A stretch of DNA of 7,289 nt, from positions 1 through 7,289 of the forward strand of contig CAZDLO010000149.1 of NCBI GenBank assembly GCA_964506325.1, written 5' to 3'. The position numbers and the translations under genes were made by a program. The DNA is from CAINVV01 sp964506325. GTDB lineage: Bacteria > Bacteroidota > Bacteroidia > Bacteroidales > Prolixibacteraceae. A model generated the notes under the pieces. It ran no database searches and was not told the origin of the DNA. It was given only the letters and a program-made list of their open reading frames with translations. Positions 1-6,249 of the stretch are shown in pieces (position 1 is the first letter of the stretch; each line of letters opens with the position of its first letter).

Positions 1-461
1 CATTTCTGATGCTTATTGGCCGTTTGGAATTGTTTACAGTACTGGTGCTGTTTTCGCCTTCATTTTGGAGAAATTAGCATCTTTGCCATGTGGGAAAGGT
101 TTCATGTATTTGCCCTTCCATCCACTATGATAACTGGTTGATAAAGCCAAAATTGTATTTATATTTCACGGCTTGGAGCTTGATCATCTGAATTAGAAAC
201 AGCGGATGGAGTTCAGATTATACCCACAATTTTTAAGCAAATTTCTACATCGTAAAAGTAAAAATGAGTGTTTAGGTTTTGGGGCAAAAGATAAATGTAA
301 TTTATTGAATCTGAATAATTGGGGGAAATTTGATTTTATTCATTCTGATTTCTGTATCTTCTTTCATCGAATTCCTCAAAAAATTGATAGGGCATTGCAA
401 TCATTTCTGAAAACGAGGGAGCGAATTTCTTGTTTTCTGTGCTGGCCTAAATCAAAATTCG
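1..461. other. Left-edge region without a supportable gene
   Basis: No frame in these 461 bases reads like a recognisable protein on either strand. One frame is open from the left edge (2-130, plus, 42 codons, ending in TGA) and could be the tail of a gene outside the window, but its residues match no family I know. An ATG-started frame at 206-469 is Phe-, Lys- and Cys-rich, has no recognisable domain and overlaps the ATPase fragment, so it is probably chance. This is where the missing N-terminal half of the downstream ATPase should lie. I find no Walker A-like GxxxxGK[ST] stretch in the frame that leads into it (open only back to 411, after a TGA at 408-410). Confidence 0.5.
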
Positions 462-1139
462 TTGAGTAAAGAATATCTTGATTGCCTTTGCCAATATCTG
501 GAAGCCATTTATGCTACAATAATCGAAAAGGACATCACTCAACGACACCAAATTAACGACAAACGTGCTTTTGCCAACATTGCAAAATTTGTAGCTTCCA
601 ATATTGGAAGTGCACTTTCACCAGGCAATATTTCCACAACCCTCAAGCAAGACGGACAAAACATTCATCACGCAACAGTTGAGAAATACCTGGGATATTT
701 AGAGGAGAGTTTTGTGTTTTACAAGGTAAATCGTTTCGATTTGAAGGGCAAAAAACAACTGGCTACACAAGAAAAATATTATTTGGTGGATGCCGGATTA
801 CTGAATATTATAGCAGGGAAAGAGCGGATAACAGACAGAGGACACATTTTAGAAAATATTGTTTATTTGGAACTACTACGCAGAGGGAACAAAGTTTGGA
901 CAGGCACAGCCCGAAACAATGAAGTGGACTTTGTGTGCAAAACACCAACAGGCGAAATTGAATACTACCAGGTTGCCTGGCAAATGACTGCCGAAAATAC
1001 TGTTGAGCAGGAATTCGGAGCATTGGAGAAAATTAATGACAACTACCCAAAGTATTTGTTAACAACAGATTCATTCACGCAAAACCGAGACGGAATAAAA
1101 CATCTGAACGTATTTAACTGGTTACTTGGAACAGTATGA
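462..1139 (+). pseudogene. 5'-truncated AAA_14/DUF4143-type ATPase (C-terminal half only)
   Basis: The 225-residue frame matches the C-terminal half of the prokaryotic ATPases made of an N-terminal AAA_14 domain plus DUF4143, usually about 380-400 residues. Visible in order: an entry helix with YLEAIYATIIEKDI (residues 12-25), a winged-helix-like segment (about 45-100) with VEKYLGYLEESFVFYKV and DLKGKK, then a PD-(D/E)xK-like restriction-endonuclease fold (about 103-200) with YYLVDAGL, LENIVYLELLRRG (E131), EVDFV (D156) and YYQVAW (170), and the family ending YPKYLL...GIKHLNVFNWLL. The AAA_14 half with Walker A and B is absent. The frame has no ATG before residue 175; the start given is a TTG, and the frame is open only back to 411. 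I infer a deletion remnant that cannot hydrolyse ATP. Family roles are poorly defined; some members resemble toxin- or defence-associated ATPases. A separately expressed C-terminal domain is possible but less likely. Family confidence is high, pseudogene status moderate. Confidence 0.82.
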
Positions 1140-1315
1140 TGATAGAATATCTTCAGGATTGAAAGGTCGAAGTTATGCCACTTATCTTGGATCAAGTTGG
1201 GCCTGGCGTTTTTGGTTACTTATGAGTGGACACACCGAAGAAATAATCACCTTCCGCCATGGATCGTCGAATCCATTTTGGCTGAGATATGGTATTAAAT
1301 TCGAAATATTTATGA

Positions 1316-1612
1316 GATGGGTATTTTAAATTGCGCAGAATGGTCAATTTGGCCGGCGCATCCAGGCTTATCCCTGGTAGTAATTTGGTCGAATATATTA
1401 AGCCTAATTACATATGGAGCCCATTTTATAAAAGAGAAAGGTGCAAATATCAGAACGAATTCAGAGTTTATATTCAGGATTCAATCCCGATCCAGAGGAT
1501 TTTTAACATAAGTTCAATACAGGATATTGCATTTGAAATATTTCCTCATGATAAGAATTGTAAAATTGGAATGAATGGGGGGAGAGAATTAATTATTACG
1601 ATGGGAGATTAA
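1316..1612 (+). pseudogene. Short open frame, possible remnant of an unknown protein
   Basis: This frame is open from just after a TGA at 1313-1315 to a TAA ending at 1612. It has no good start; a TTG at 1331 would give 93 residues. The middle part (SPFYKR...YQNEFRVYIQD, then a hydrophobic DIAFEIFP) is protein-like and loosely recalls the F-Y-K-R...Y-x-x-E-x-E-x-R pattern seen in DUF2971-type proteins, but I would not assign it on that basis. There is no upstream coding continuity in the other two frames. It is either the tail of a decayed gene or a chance frame. Confidence 0.25.
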
Positions 1613-1644
1613 TTATTTGTGCACTTATGTTTAATTCACACGGA

Positions 1645-1665
1645 AAATTTGTATTTTACAAATTT
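1645..1665. repeat. Perfect 9-bp inverted repeat upstream of the lipoprotein gene
   Basis: AAATTTGTA (1645-1653) and TACAAATTT (1657-1665) are exact reverse complements separated by TTT. The site lies about 150 bases upstream of the lipoprotein start. The arms have no G+C strength for a terminator and no T-run follows, so a protein-binding site is more likely than a transcript hairpin. Its regulator is unknown. Confidence 0.45.
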
Positions 1666-1813
1666 ACTCAGAACTTATGTACCCATAAGCTATTGTGGGC
1701 AAACACATTATCTGGATAAAGCTTCTGTCAGCTGCTAAAAAAATTAATCAAGGATGAGAACGAATTCAGATCACCTTGGATTAATTATCGCCCTATATAA
1801 TAAAAATGAAAAA

Positions 1814-4390
1814 ATGATGAACAAATCAGTGCAGACCAAAATCTTTATAGGTATATTCCTATTTCTATCAAGTAGTTTATTTATTCAATGTTCACAAAAG
1901 GAATCGTCACAAGTTTCAGAAAAAGAATGGGCTGCTTTACCTGCAGATGGTCCGACCTTGTCAGCTTTTGAGCGTGTTTTTTGCAGTTCCGGGGCAACAG
2001 AATCCGAATTGTATGCGGCGGAAGAATTTATCAGGCTATTCCAAGAATTTACCGGAAAAAAATTGCTCATTGACAGCACCGGTTCGCAAAGCGGCAAAAG
2101 CATTCTAATAGGCGCCGATGCCGTTGCAGCCTCTGGACTGCATGTCAACACGGAAGAAATGGGGGATGAGGGATTTAATATTGAAATTGCCGAGGACAAG
2201 ATAGCAATCTATGGCGGTCGTCCCCGTGGTACGCTTTATGGTGTTTATGAGTTTTTTGAGACATATTGCGGTGTGCGGTATCTTACCCACGATCACACGT
2301 TTTATCCGGCAGAGGGGAAAAATAAGGACTTTAGGATTAAAGGACGTAACTACAGCTTTATACCGTCTTTCTTTTTTCGTTGGTCATATTACGGTGAAAC
2401 GAATACAAATCCTGCCTTTGCTGCGCAATTGCGAACAAATACGGTTAGCGGTCCGGAAAAGCTAGGCGGGATTACCGGTTATAAATTGGTCAGCCATAAT
2501 GTGGCTTATCTTGTACCACCTGATATCTATGGAAAAGAACATCCGGAATATTACGCTTTTGTGAATGGGCGACGTGTGTTGGAGATACATGGAGGTGGGC
2601 CGCAGTTGTGTATGACAAACCCAGACGTGCTCGACATTGTAGTCAAGGCCACTTTGGATGCTATTGAGAAACATCCGGAGACAAAAAACTTTAATGTCGC
2701 TCAAATGGATAATGGAAGCTACTGTACCTGTGAATCCTGTGCGGCAATTGATGCTCGTGAAGAAACCCATGCAGGAGCCACACTTTCTTTTGTAAATGCT
2801 GTGGCGGAACGCATCGGGAAAGTGCATCCAGAGGTAATGATAGGTACCTATGCGTACGAATACACGCGCAAACCTCCAAAAACAATCACTGCACGCGACA
2901 ATGTGTTGATCCAGTTATGCAGCATAGAATGTTGCGAATTTCATGCTATTGACGATCCAGGTTGTGCATTGAACCAAGAATTCTGCAAAGACATGGATGA
3001 CTGGAATAAAATAGCAAAGAATATTTTTATATGGCATTACAACACAAATTTCAAAGCTTATCTTCTTCCTTTTCCAAACCTACGAAGTATTGGGAAAAGT
3101 GTAGAATATTTTGCGAATAACAAAGGGCGTGGAGTATTTATGCAGGCTGCGGGAAATGGTTTTTCTACAGAATTGAGTGATCTGCGCAACTATGTGATGT
3201 CGCGATGCCTATGGAAACCGGGGCGAGATAGTTGGCAGGAAGCTCTGGAGTTTTGTCGGATGCATTATGCTGAATCTGCCCAGCCGATTATTGATTACCT
3301 TACTTATTATCACAATCTGATTGAAATAGAGAAGAGGCATCCCCTTCTTTTTTGTACCGAAGCTTCTCTATGCTTGAATTCTGAAACTGTAAAGCAGATT
3401 GAAAAATATTTTACTGAAGCGTTAGCTTTGGCACAATCCGAAAAAGTGTTTAAGCGTGTTGAAAAGGCAAGTCTATGTGTCTATCGTGCTAAACTTAGTG
3501 TCGCTACTATGGAACTGAAGTATGAGAACGGCCTCTGTAAACCATATCTCGAAAGTGCAAATGAAACTCTTCTTGATCACTATGCAGAATTATGTGCGAA
3601 GTATAATGTTAGCATGGACAATGAGGGAACAAAAATCGATACCTATCTGAACCATATGCGTCAACTTTATGCTGGCATGACAGCCGTTCTTTTGGAAAAT
3701 GATTTTTGGAGAGTATTGGTATTGCCGGAGAGTAATGCAAAAGTAGTTGAAATGACCTACAAACCGACAGGGCGTAATGTGATTAAAGCTGCCAGGGCAT
3801 TGGATCGTTTTCGGTTTGAGGATTGGGCTCAACAGGGTGATGGCCCGAAAGCTGAAGGAATTTTGGCATATAAAGTAATAGAAAAGACTCCTGCAAAAAT
3901 GGTAGCAGCCTTAACAGCAGTGGATGGAGCAAAGATTGAGCGTACTATCAGTTTAGTAGGTAATGGGATTCGTTTTGAAATGGCATTAAAAGCAGAGGAA
4001 TCCCGGCCATTCAATTTTCTTGTACATGCTGAATATGATGCAGGATCAGGTTCGGATAATCCGGAAGAAGTAAGCCTTTTTGTTAAGGCGGACGAATGGA
4101 TCCATGTAAACAAAGGCTGGGTAAATGCTAAGCCTAAAGATGGTCAAAGCGATTTAGTCAACCAAGGACTTAAAGGGGGTGCAATTGCCTTCTTTAATCA
4201 AAAGGAGAATTTTGGAGTAGAACAGCGTTTTGACTCAGGAGATTTTGAGCATATTAGTCTTTTCTGGAGCCCTGAACGAATGCAGATTAATCTGGAAATG
4301 ACCCCCACTGTTAAAAAGCTTAGAGCGGGAGATCAGGCTAAATACAGCTATGATGTGCATTATTTTGATAAAGCTCCTGTTGGTCGATAA
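1814..4390 (+). CDS. Secreted lipoprotein with DUF4838 domain (predicted carbohydrate-active)
   Basis: An 858-residue protein from the ATG at 1814. The frame is open to an ATG at 1754, but I prefer 1814/1817 because it puts a lysine-containing n-region and hydrophobic core (IFIGIFLFL) directly before a lipobox-like LFIQ-C. Cys26 would be lipidated; -1 is Gln rather than Ala or Gly, which is unusual. Numbering from 1814: residues about 60-160 resemble the N-terminal domain found before GH20/GH67-type barrels (AAEEFIRLFQEFTGK, ILIGADA, GFNIEI, GTLYGVYEFFETYCGVRYL). About 185-470 is the DUF4838 core, with HPEYYAFVNG, LCMTNPDV, the CxCxxC motif YCTCESC (Cys304, 306, 309) and TYAYEY. A helical part (about 485-615) follows, then a beta-rich C-terminal domain resembling the sandwich domains of glycoside hydrolases. 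DUF4838 has no established activity known to me; a glycan role is inferred from architecture and lipoprotein export. No SusC/SusD, sulfatase or sigma/anti-sigma pair flanks it here. Full-length and uninterrupted. Confidence 0.88.
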   Translation: MMNKSVQTKIFIGIFLFLSSSLFIQCSQKESSQVSEKEWAALPADGPTLSAFERVFCSSGATESELYAAEEFIRLFQEFTGKKLLIDSTGSQSGKSILIGADAVAASGLHVNTEEMGDEGFNIEIAEDKIAIYGGRPRGTLYGVYEFFETYCGVRYLTHDHTFYPAEGKNKDFRIKGRNYSFIPSFFFRWSYYGETNTNPAFAAQLRTNTVSGPEKLGGITGYKLVSHNVAYLVPPDIYGKEHPEYYAFVNGRRVLEIHGGGPQLCMTNPDVLDIVVKATLDAIEKHPETKNFNVAQMDNGSYCTCESCAAIDAREETHAGATLSFVNAVAERIGKVHPEVMIGTYAYEYTRKPPKTITARDNVLIQLCSIECCEFHAIDDPGCALNQEFCKDMDDWNKIAKNIFIWHYNTNFKAYLLPFPNLRSIGKSVEYFANNKGRGVFMQAAGNGFSTELSDLRNYVMSRCLWKPGRDSWQEALEFCRMHYAESAQPIIDYLTYYHNLIEIEKRHPLLFCTEASLCLNSETVKQIEKYFTEALALAQSEKVFKRVEKASLCVYRAKLSVATMELKYENGLCKPYLESANETLLDHYAELCAKYNVSMDNEGTKIDTYLNHMRQLYAGMTAVLLENDFWRVLVLPESNAKVVEMTYKPTGRNVIKAARALDRFRFEDWAQQGDGPKAEGILAYKVIEKTPAKMVAALTAVDGAKIERTISLVGNGIRFEMALKAEESRPFNFLVHAEYDAGSGSDNPEEVSLFVKADEWIHVNKGWVNAKPKDGQSDLVNQGLKGGAIAFFNQKENFGVEQRFDSGDFEHISLFWSPERMQINLEMTPTVKKLRAGDQAKYSYDVHYFDKAPVGR

Positions 4391-4394
4391 ATTA

Positions 4395-4410
4395 AATATT
4401 TGCAAATATT
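4395..4410. repeat. Perfect 16-bp palindrome after the lipoprotein gene
   Basis: AATATTTGCAAATATT is self-complementary with no loop and begins four bases after the lipoprotein stop codon. Having no loop and only two G/C pairs, it would make a poor terminator hairpin. It is better read as a possible dimeric protein site, or as chance in AT-rich DNA. Confidence 0.4.
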
Positions 4411-4568
4411 GAAATGACAGTCAGTTAAAATTAGTTTTAAACAGACTTCCTCAATGGGACGTGGATGACCTGGCAAAGATTATCTTGAGAGTAAAATAAA
4501 TAAAGGATATTTATACAGTTTTTGTAGTCACTTGTAACTTTCAATATATAACTTGAAGAATACAAGAG

Positions 4569-4589
4569 TTGTGTGCAAATTGTGTGCAA
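4569..4589 (+). repeat. Two tandem TTGTGTGCAA boxes, 11-bp period
   Basis: TTGTGTGCAA occurs at 4569-4578 and 4580-4589, separated by one base, so the period is one helical turn (11 bp). They lie 55-75 bases from the 3' end of the tRNA-Arg fragment. Short direct repeats at this distance from an att core are what arm-type binding sites of tyrosine recombinases look like. That role is inference from position and spacing; no binding data can be seen in the sequence. Confidence 0.5.
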
Positions 4590-4601
4590 GGCGCCATGAA
4601 A

Positions 4602-4631
4602 AAAGAGTTACAAAATTCATTGTAACTCTTT
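4602..4631 (-). terminator. Rho-independent terminator downstream of the tRNA fragment
   Basis: AAAGAGTTACAA (4602-4613) and TTGTAACTCTTT (4620-4631) are exact 12-bp reverse complements around a 6-base loop. Read on the minus strand, the stem runs straight into a T-run made by the six A's at 4599-4604. It begins 13 bases beyond the tRNA 3' end, the normal place for a tRNA terminator, which suggests that this side is the original chromosomal flank of the tRNA gene. Confidence 0.75.
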
Positions 4632-4644
4632 GATTTTCAATCTG

Positions 4645-4688
4645 TGACCCCGGAGAGACTCGAACCCCCAACCTTCTGATCCGTAGTC
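4645..4688 (-). other. 3' fragment of tRNA-Arg(ACG), putative attachment site (att) half
   Basis: Read on the minus strand, 4688 to 4645 gives an anticodon loop CTACGGA (anticodon ACG at 4682-4684), anticodon-stem 3' strand TCAGA, variable loop AGGTT, T-stem GGGGG, T-loop TTCGAGT, T-stem CTCTC (two G-U pairs), acceptor 3' strand CGGGGTC and discriminator A. CCA is not encoded. The match stops inside the anticodon stem: the 5' strand should be TCTGA, but only the two bases next to the loop fit. No D-arm or 5' acceptor strand (GACCCCG) follows to the right. It is therefore not a working tRNA. Integrative elements that target tRNA genes duplicate exactly this part, from anticodon loop to 3' end, so I read it as the displaced 3' end at one element boundary, with the element on the right (above 4688). 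Confidence 0.78.
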
Positions 4689-4969
4689 CGTAAATCACAT
4701 TCCATTGATTATCACTGTGTTGCTCTACTTGTCGTTATGTTTTGGGGTTTTGTATTGTTTATCATTATTTATGCCCTGTTGACCCAGAACTTGGCGTGTG
4801 GATAACTTGTAGATATGTACTCAATTTCTTTCTTAATCGAACTATATTTTGCCCCTGGGAGGCATCCGTTTCTTGAGGTTTTTATTTGCATTTGTTTTGT
4901 AAATACTTGAAAATTATTACGTAAATTTAAATTACCCCCGGACCGAAGTAAAAATTAAACCTGCCTGAA

Positions 4970-6055
4970 TTAATCGTTTTCCAGTAATTCCATCAGTTTG
5001 TGATTCAGATACAATTTTTCTTTTCCAAGCCGGACAGATTTCAGGTATCCTTTTTCCTCTAAGGAGATGAGATAGTTACCAACAGTCTTGGGTGTTCCCA
5101 ATCCAGCTTCTATAAGAAATTGTCTTTTGGTATAGGGAAGATTGAAAATGATTTCAATCAAGTCTTTGGAATAAACTTTGGGGAGTTCGGTTTTGATCTC
5201 ATCTGCCATTCTTTCCATCAGGGAAATCACTCTTTCTAAACTTACTAATCCTTTCCTTGCAGTGGTTTCAACCATATCCAACATGTAGAGGATGTAACTT
5301 TCCCAATCCTCTTTTTCAGTTACATTCCTCAGTTTGATATAGTATTCAGTTTTGTTCCTGATGATGTATTCACTGAGATAAATGGCAGGGATATCCAGCA
5401 GCTTTTCCATTTTTAGATACAAAAGCAGAAGAATCCTTCCGGTCCGGCCATTCCCATCTGCAAAGGGGTGTATTGCTTCAAATTGATAGTGCATTAATGC
5501 CATTTTTATCAATGGGTCTAATGAGTCATCCTGATTGATAAACTTTTCTAAATTGGCAAGTTTCTCCCGGATGATGCCTTCTCCTGTGGGAGGCGTATAT
5601 ATTACTTCCCCCTGGTTGTTGGCCAGTGTTGTACCAGGTGTAACCCTGATGCCGGAAGTATTCTGTTTGATGCACTGAGCTATTTCGATGCATAGGTTCG
5701 TAGTTATAAAAGGCCTGGATTCCAATCTTTCAAGCCCATACCAAAGTGCTTCCTTGTAACTTAATACTTCTTTTGTGGCCGGGTTTTCAACCTTTTTCTC
5801 TGCAACAACGGATTTGTAGAGATCATCGTTGGTGGTGATGATATTTTCAATTTCCGAGCTTGCCTTGGCTTCTCGTAAATGAATGGAGTCAAGGAACAAC
5901 CGAGGATTTGGGAGATTTAGCATTGCTCCGTTTAGCTGTGCCAGGGCCCTGCTTGCAGAGATTGTTTTTAGTAAAACTTTTTTTGTTTGCAGTTCTACTT
6001 TTGGTGGAAGTAGCGGCAGATCATTGAAAGGAATATCTTTTTGGAAATTGGTCAT
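4970..6055 (-). CDS. Fic (filamentation induced by cAMP) family protein with C-terminal winged helix
   Basis: A complete 361-residue class II Fic protein, the usual length for stand-alone Fic_N-Fic-wHTH proteins. The N-terminal Fic_N region carries the inhibitory motif S/TxxxE(G/N) as S66-SEI-E70-N71 in the context EAKASSEIEN. The Fic core has the flap segment (NNQGEVIYTPP, about 146-156) and a canonical active-site motif HPFADGNGRTGR (H196 to R207), with every catalytic position intact. Known members transfer AMP from ATP to hydroxyl side chains of target proteins, or to themselves, and the inhibitory glutamate restrains them. Residues about 295-355 form a winged helix (KRQFLIEAGLGTPKTVGNYL, then EEKGYLKSVRLGKEKLYL) that could bind DNA. 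It is a monocistronic cytosolic protein; no separate antitoxin gene adjoins, as expected when the inhibitory helix is internal. The ATG at 6055 fits the conserved Fic_N start; the next Met is at residue 45. The target is unknown. Context suggests cargo of a decayed element. Confidence 0.95.
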   Translation of the reverse strand: MTNFQKDIPFNDLPLLPPKVELQTKKVLLKTISASRALAQLNGAMLNLPNPRLFLDSIHLREAKASSEIENIITTNDDLYKSVVAEKKVENPATKEVLSYKEALWYGLERLESRPFITTNLCIEIAQCIKQNTSGIRVTPGTTLANNQGEVIYTPPTGEGIIREKLANLEKFINQDDSLDPLIKMALMHYQFEAIHPFADGNGRTGRILLLLYLKMEKLLDIPAIYLSEYIIRNKTEYYIKLRNVTEKEDWESYILYMLDMVETTARKGLVSLERVISLMERMADEIKTELPKVYSKDLIEIIFNLPYTKRQFLIEAGLGTPKTVGNYLISLEEKGYLKSVRLGKEKLYLNHKLMELLEND

Positions 6056-6059
6056 GGCT

Positions 6060-6067
6060 CAAAGGTA
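6060..6067 (-). promoter_or_regulatory. Candidate -7 promoter element of the Fic gene
   Basis: On the minus strand TACCTTTG matches the Bacteroidota -7 consensus TAnnTTTG. It ends four bases before the ATG of the Fic gene, so transcription would start at or almost at the start codon (leaderless or near-leaderless). A TTCG, one base off the -33 TTTG, lies 22 bases upstream. A second, poorer copy (TACCTTCG) lies at 6090-6097. Confidence 0.4.
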
Positions 6068-6155
6068 AATTTTACACTTGTAAAAATAACGAAGGTAAAT
6101 TTAATGATTATTTACTCTCATCTATCACTTCGTAGTAAATTTTACACTCGTTTAC
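6065..6155. promoter_or_regulatory. Cluster of GTAAA/TTTAC repeats, putative operator of the Fic gene
   Basis: The 14-mer GTAAATTTTACACT occurs twice in direct orientation, at 6065-6078 and 6135-6148 (70 bp apart, centre to centre). Each contains the small inverted repeat GTAAA-T-TTTAC. The first copy also starts a perfect inverted repeat TTTACA-CT-TGTAAA (6071-6084); the second is followed by CGTTTAC (6149-6155). Between them lie AAGGTAAATTT (6092-6102, the same 11-mer as at 6062-6072, exactly 30 bp away) and ATTTAC at 6110-6115. The proximal copy overlaps the candidate -7 element, where a bound protein would block transcription. Autoregulation by the Fic winged helix is a natural guess but not shown. 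Confidence 0.6.
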
Positions 6156-6249
6156 TATTCCAGTTACTATCCTAGAGAAAGCGGTAAACCAGACCACCTT
6201 CTGCCGATTTTAGTCAAATAGTTTAAATCCTTAACAATTAACAAATTAA

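Larger units (their letters stand above)
1140..1813. other. Gene-poor interval between the ATPase fragment and the lipoprotein gene
   Basis: About 670 bases with one weak short frame (listed separately at 1316-1612) and several small repeats. The 14-mer AGAACGAATTCAGA occurs at 1452-1465 and again at 1757-1770. ATTAATTATT occurs at 1588-1597 and 1608-1617 with 20-bp spacing. ACTTATGT occurs at 1623-1630 and 1673-1680, the second copy forming a small inverted repeat CTTATG-TACC-CATAAG (1674-1689). The last 200 bases should carry the promoter of the lipoprotein gene, but I see no clean TTTG...TAnnTTTG pair at normal spacing. Confidence 0.5.
4391..4969. other. Structured intergenic region with an integration junction
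   Basis: No complete gene. From left to right it holds a palindrome at 4395-4410, a short startless frame (4413-4499, with residues LPQWDVDDLAKIIL) that could be a gene tail, two tandem TTGTGTGCAA boxes, a hairpin terminator, the 3' fragment of tRNA-Arg, and then about 280 bases of AT-rich sequence (4689-4969) with no recognisable feature except a GTAAATTTA box at 4921-4929 that also occurs in the Fic promoter. No strong terminator is seen for the Fic gene, which ends at 4970. Confidence 0.6.

Noticed and set aside
206..469. 87-codon ATG-started plus-strand frame
   Set aside because: Low-complexity Phe/Lys/Cys-rich translation with no recognisable domain, overlapping the ATPase fragment; most likely chance.
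1126..1329. 67-codon plus-strand frame overlapping the end of the ATPase fragment
   Set aside because: Starts at TTG inside the ATPase 3' end, is rich in Trp and Phe and resembles no family; no support beyond being open.
1754..1813. 20-codon N-terminal extension of the lipoprotein from the ATG at 1754
   Set aside because: It would put a polar stretch before a typical lipoprotein signal peptide; the ATG at 1814 or 1817 gives a normal-length signal.
1885..4113. Several minus-strand frames of 60-120 codons inside the lipoprotein gene
   Set aside because: Antisense shadows of a long, clearly coding plus-strand gene.
4413..4499. Startless 28-codon frame containing LPQWDVDDLAKIIL
   Set aside because: It reads a little like a protein tail but is too short to assign and has no start; kept only as a note in the intergenic entry.
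4689..4730. Minus-strand GTAGAGC (4722-4728) as the D-arm of a complete tRNA with the 3' fragment
   Set aside because: It lies more than 30 bases too far from the anticodon loop, and there is no paired D-stem or matching 5' acceptor strand, so the tRNA is not reconstituted.
5883..6068. 61-codon plus-strand frame opposite the Fic start
   Set aside because: Antisense shadow of the Fic coding sequence.
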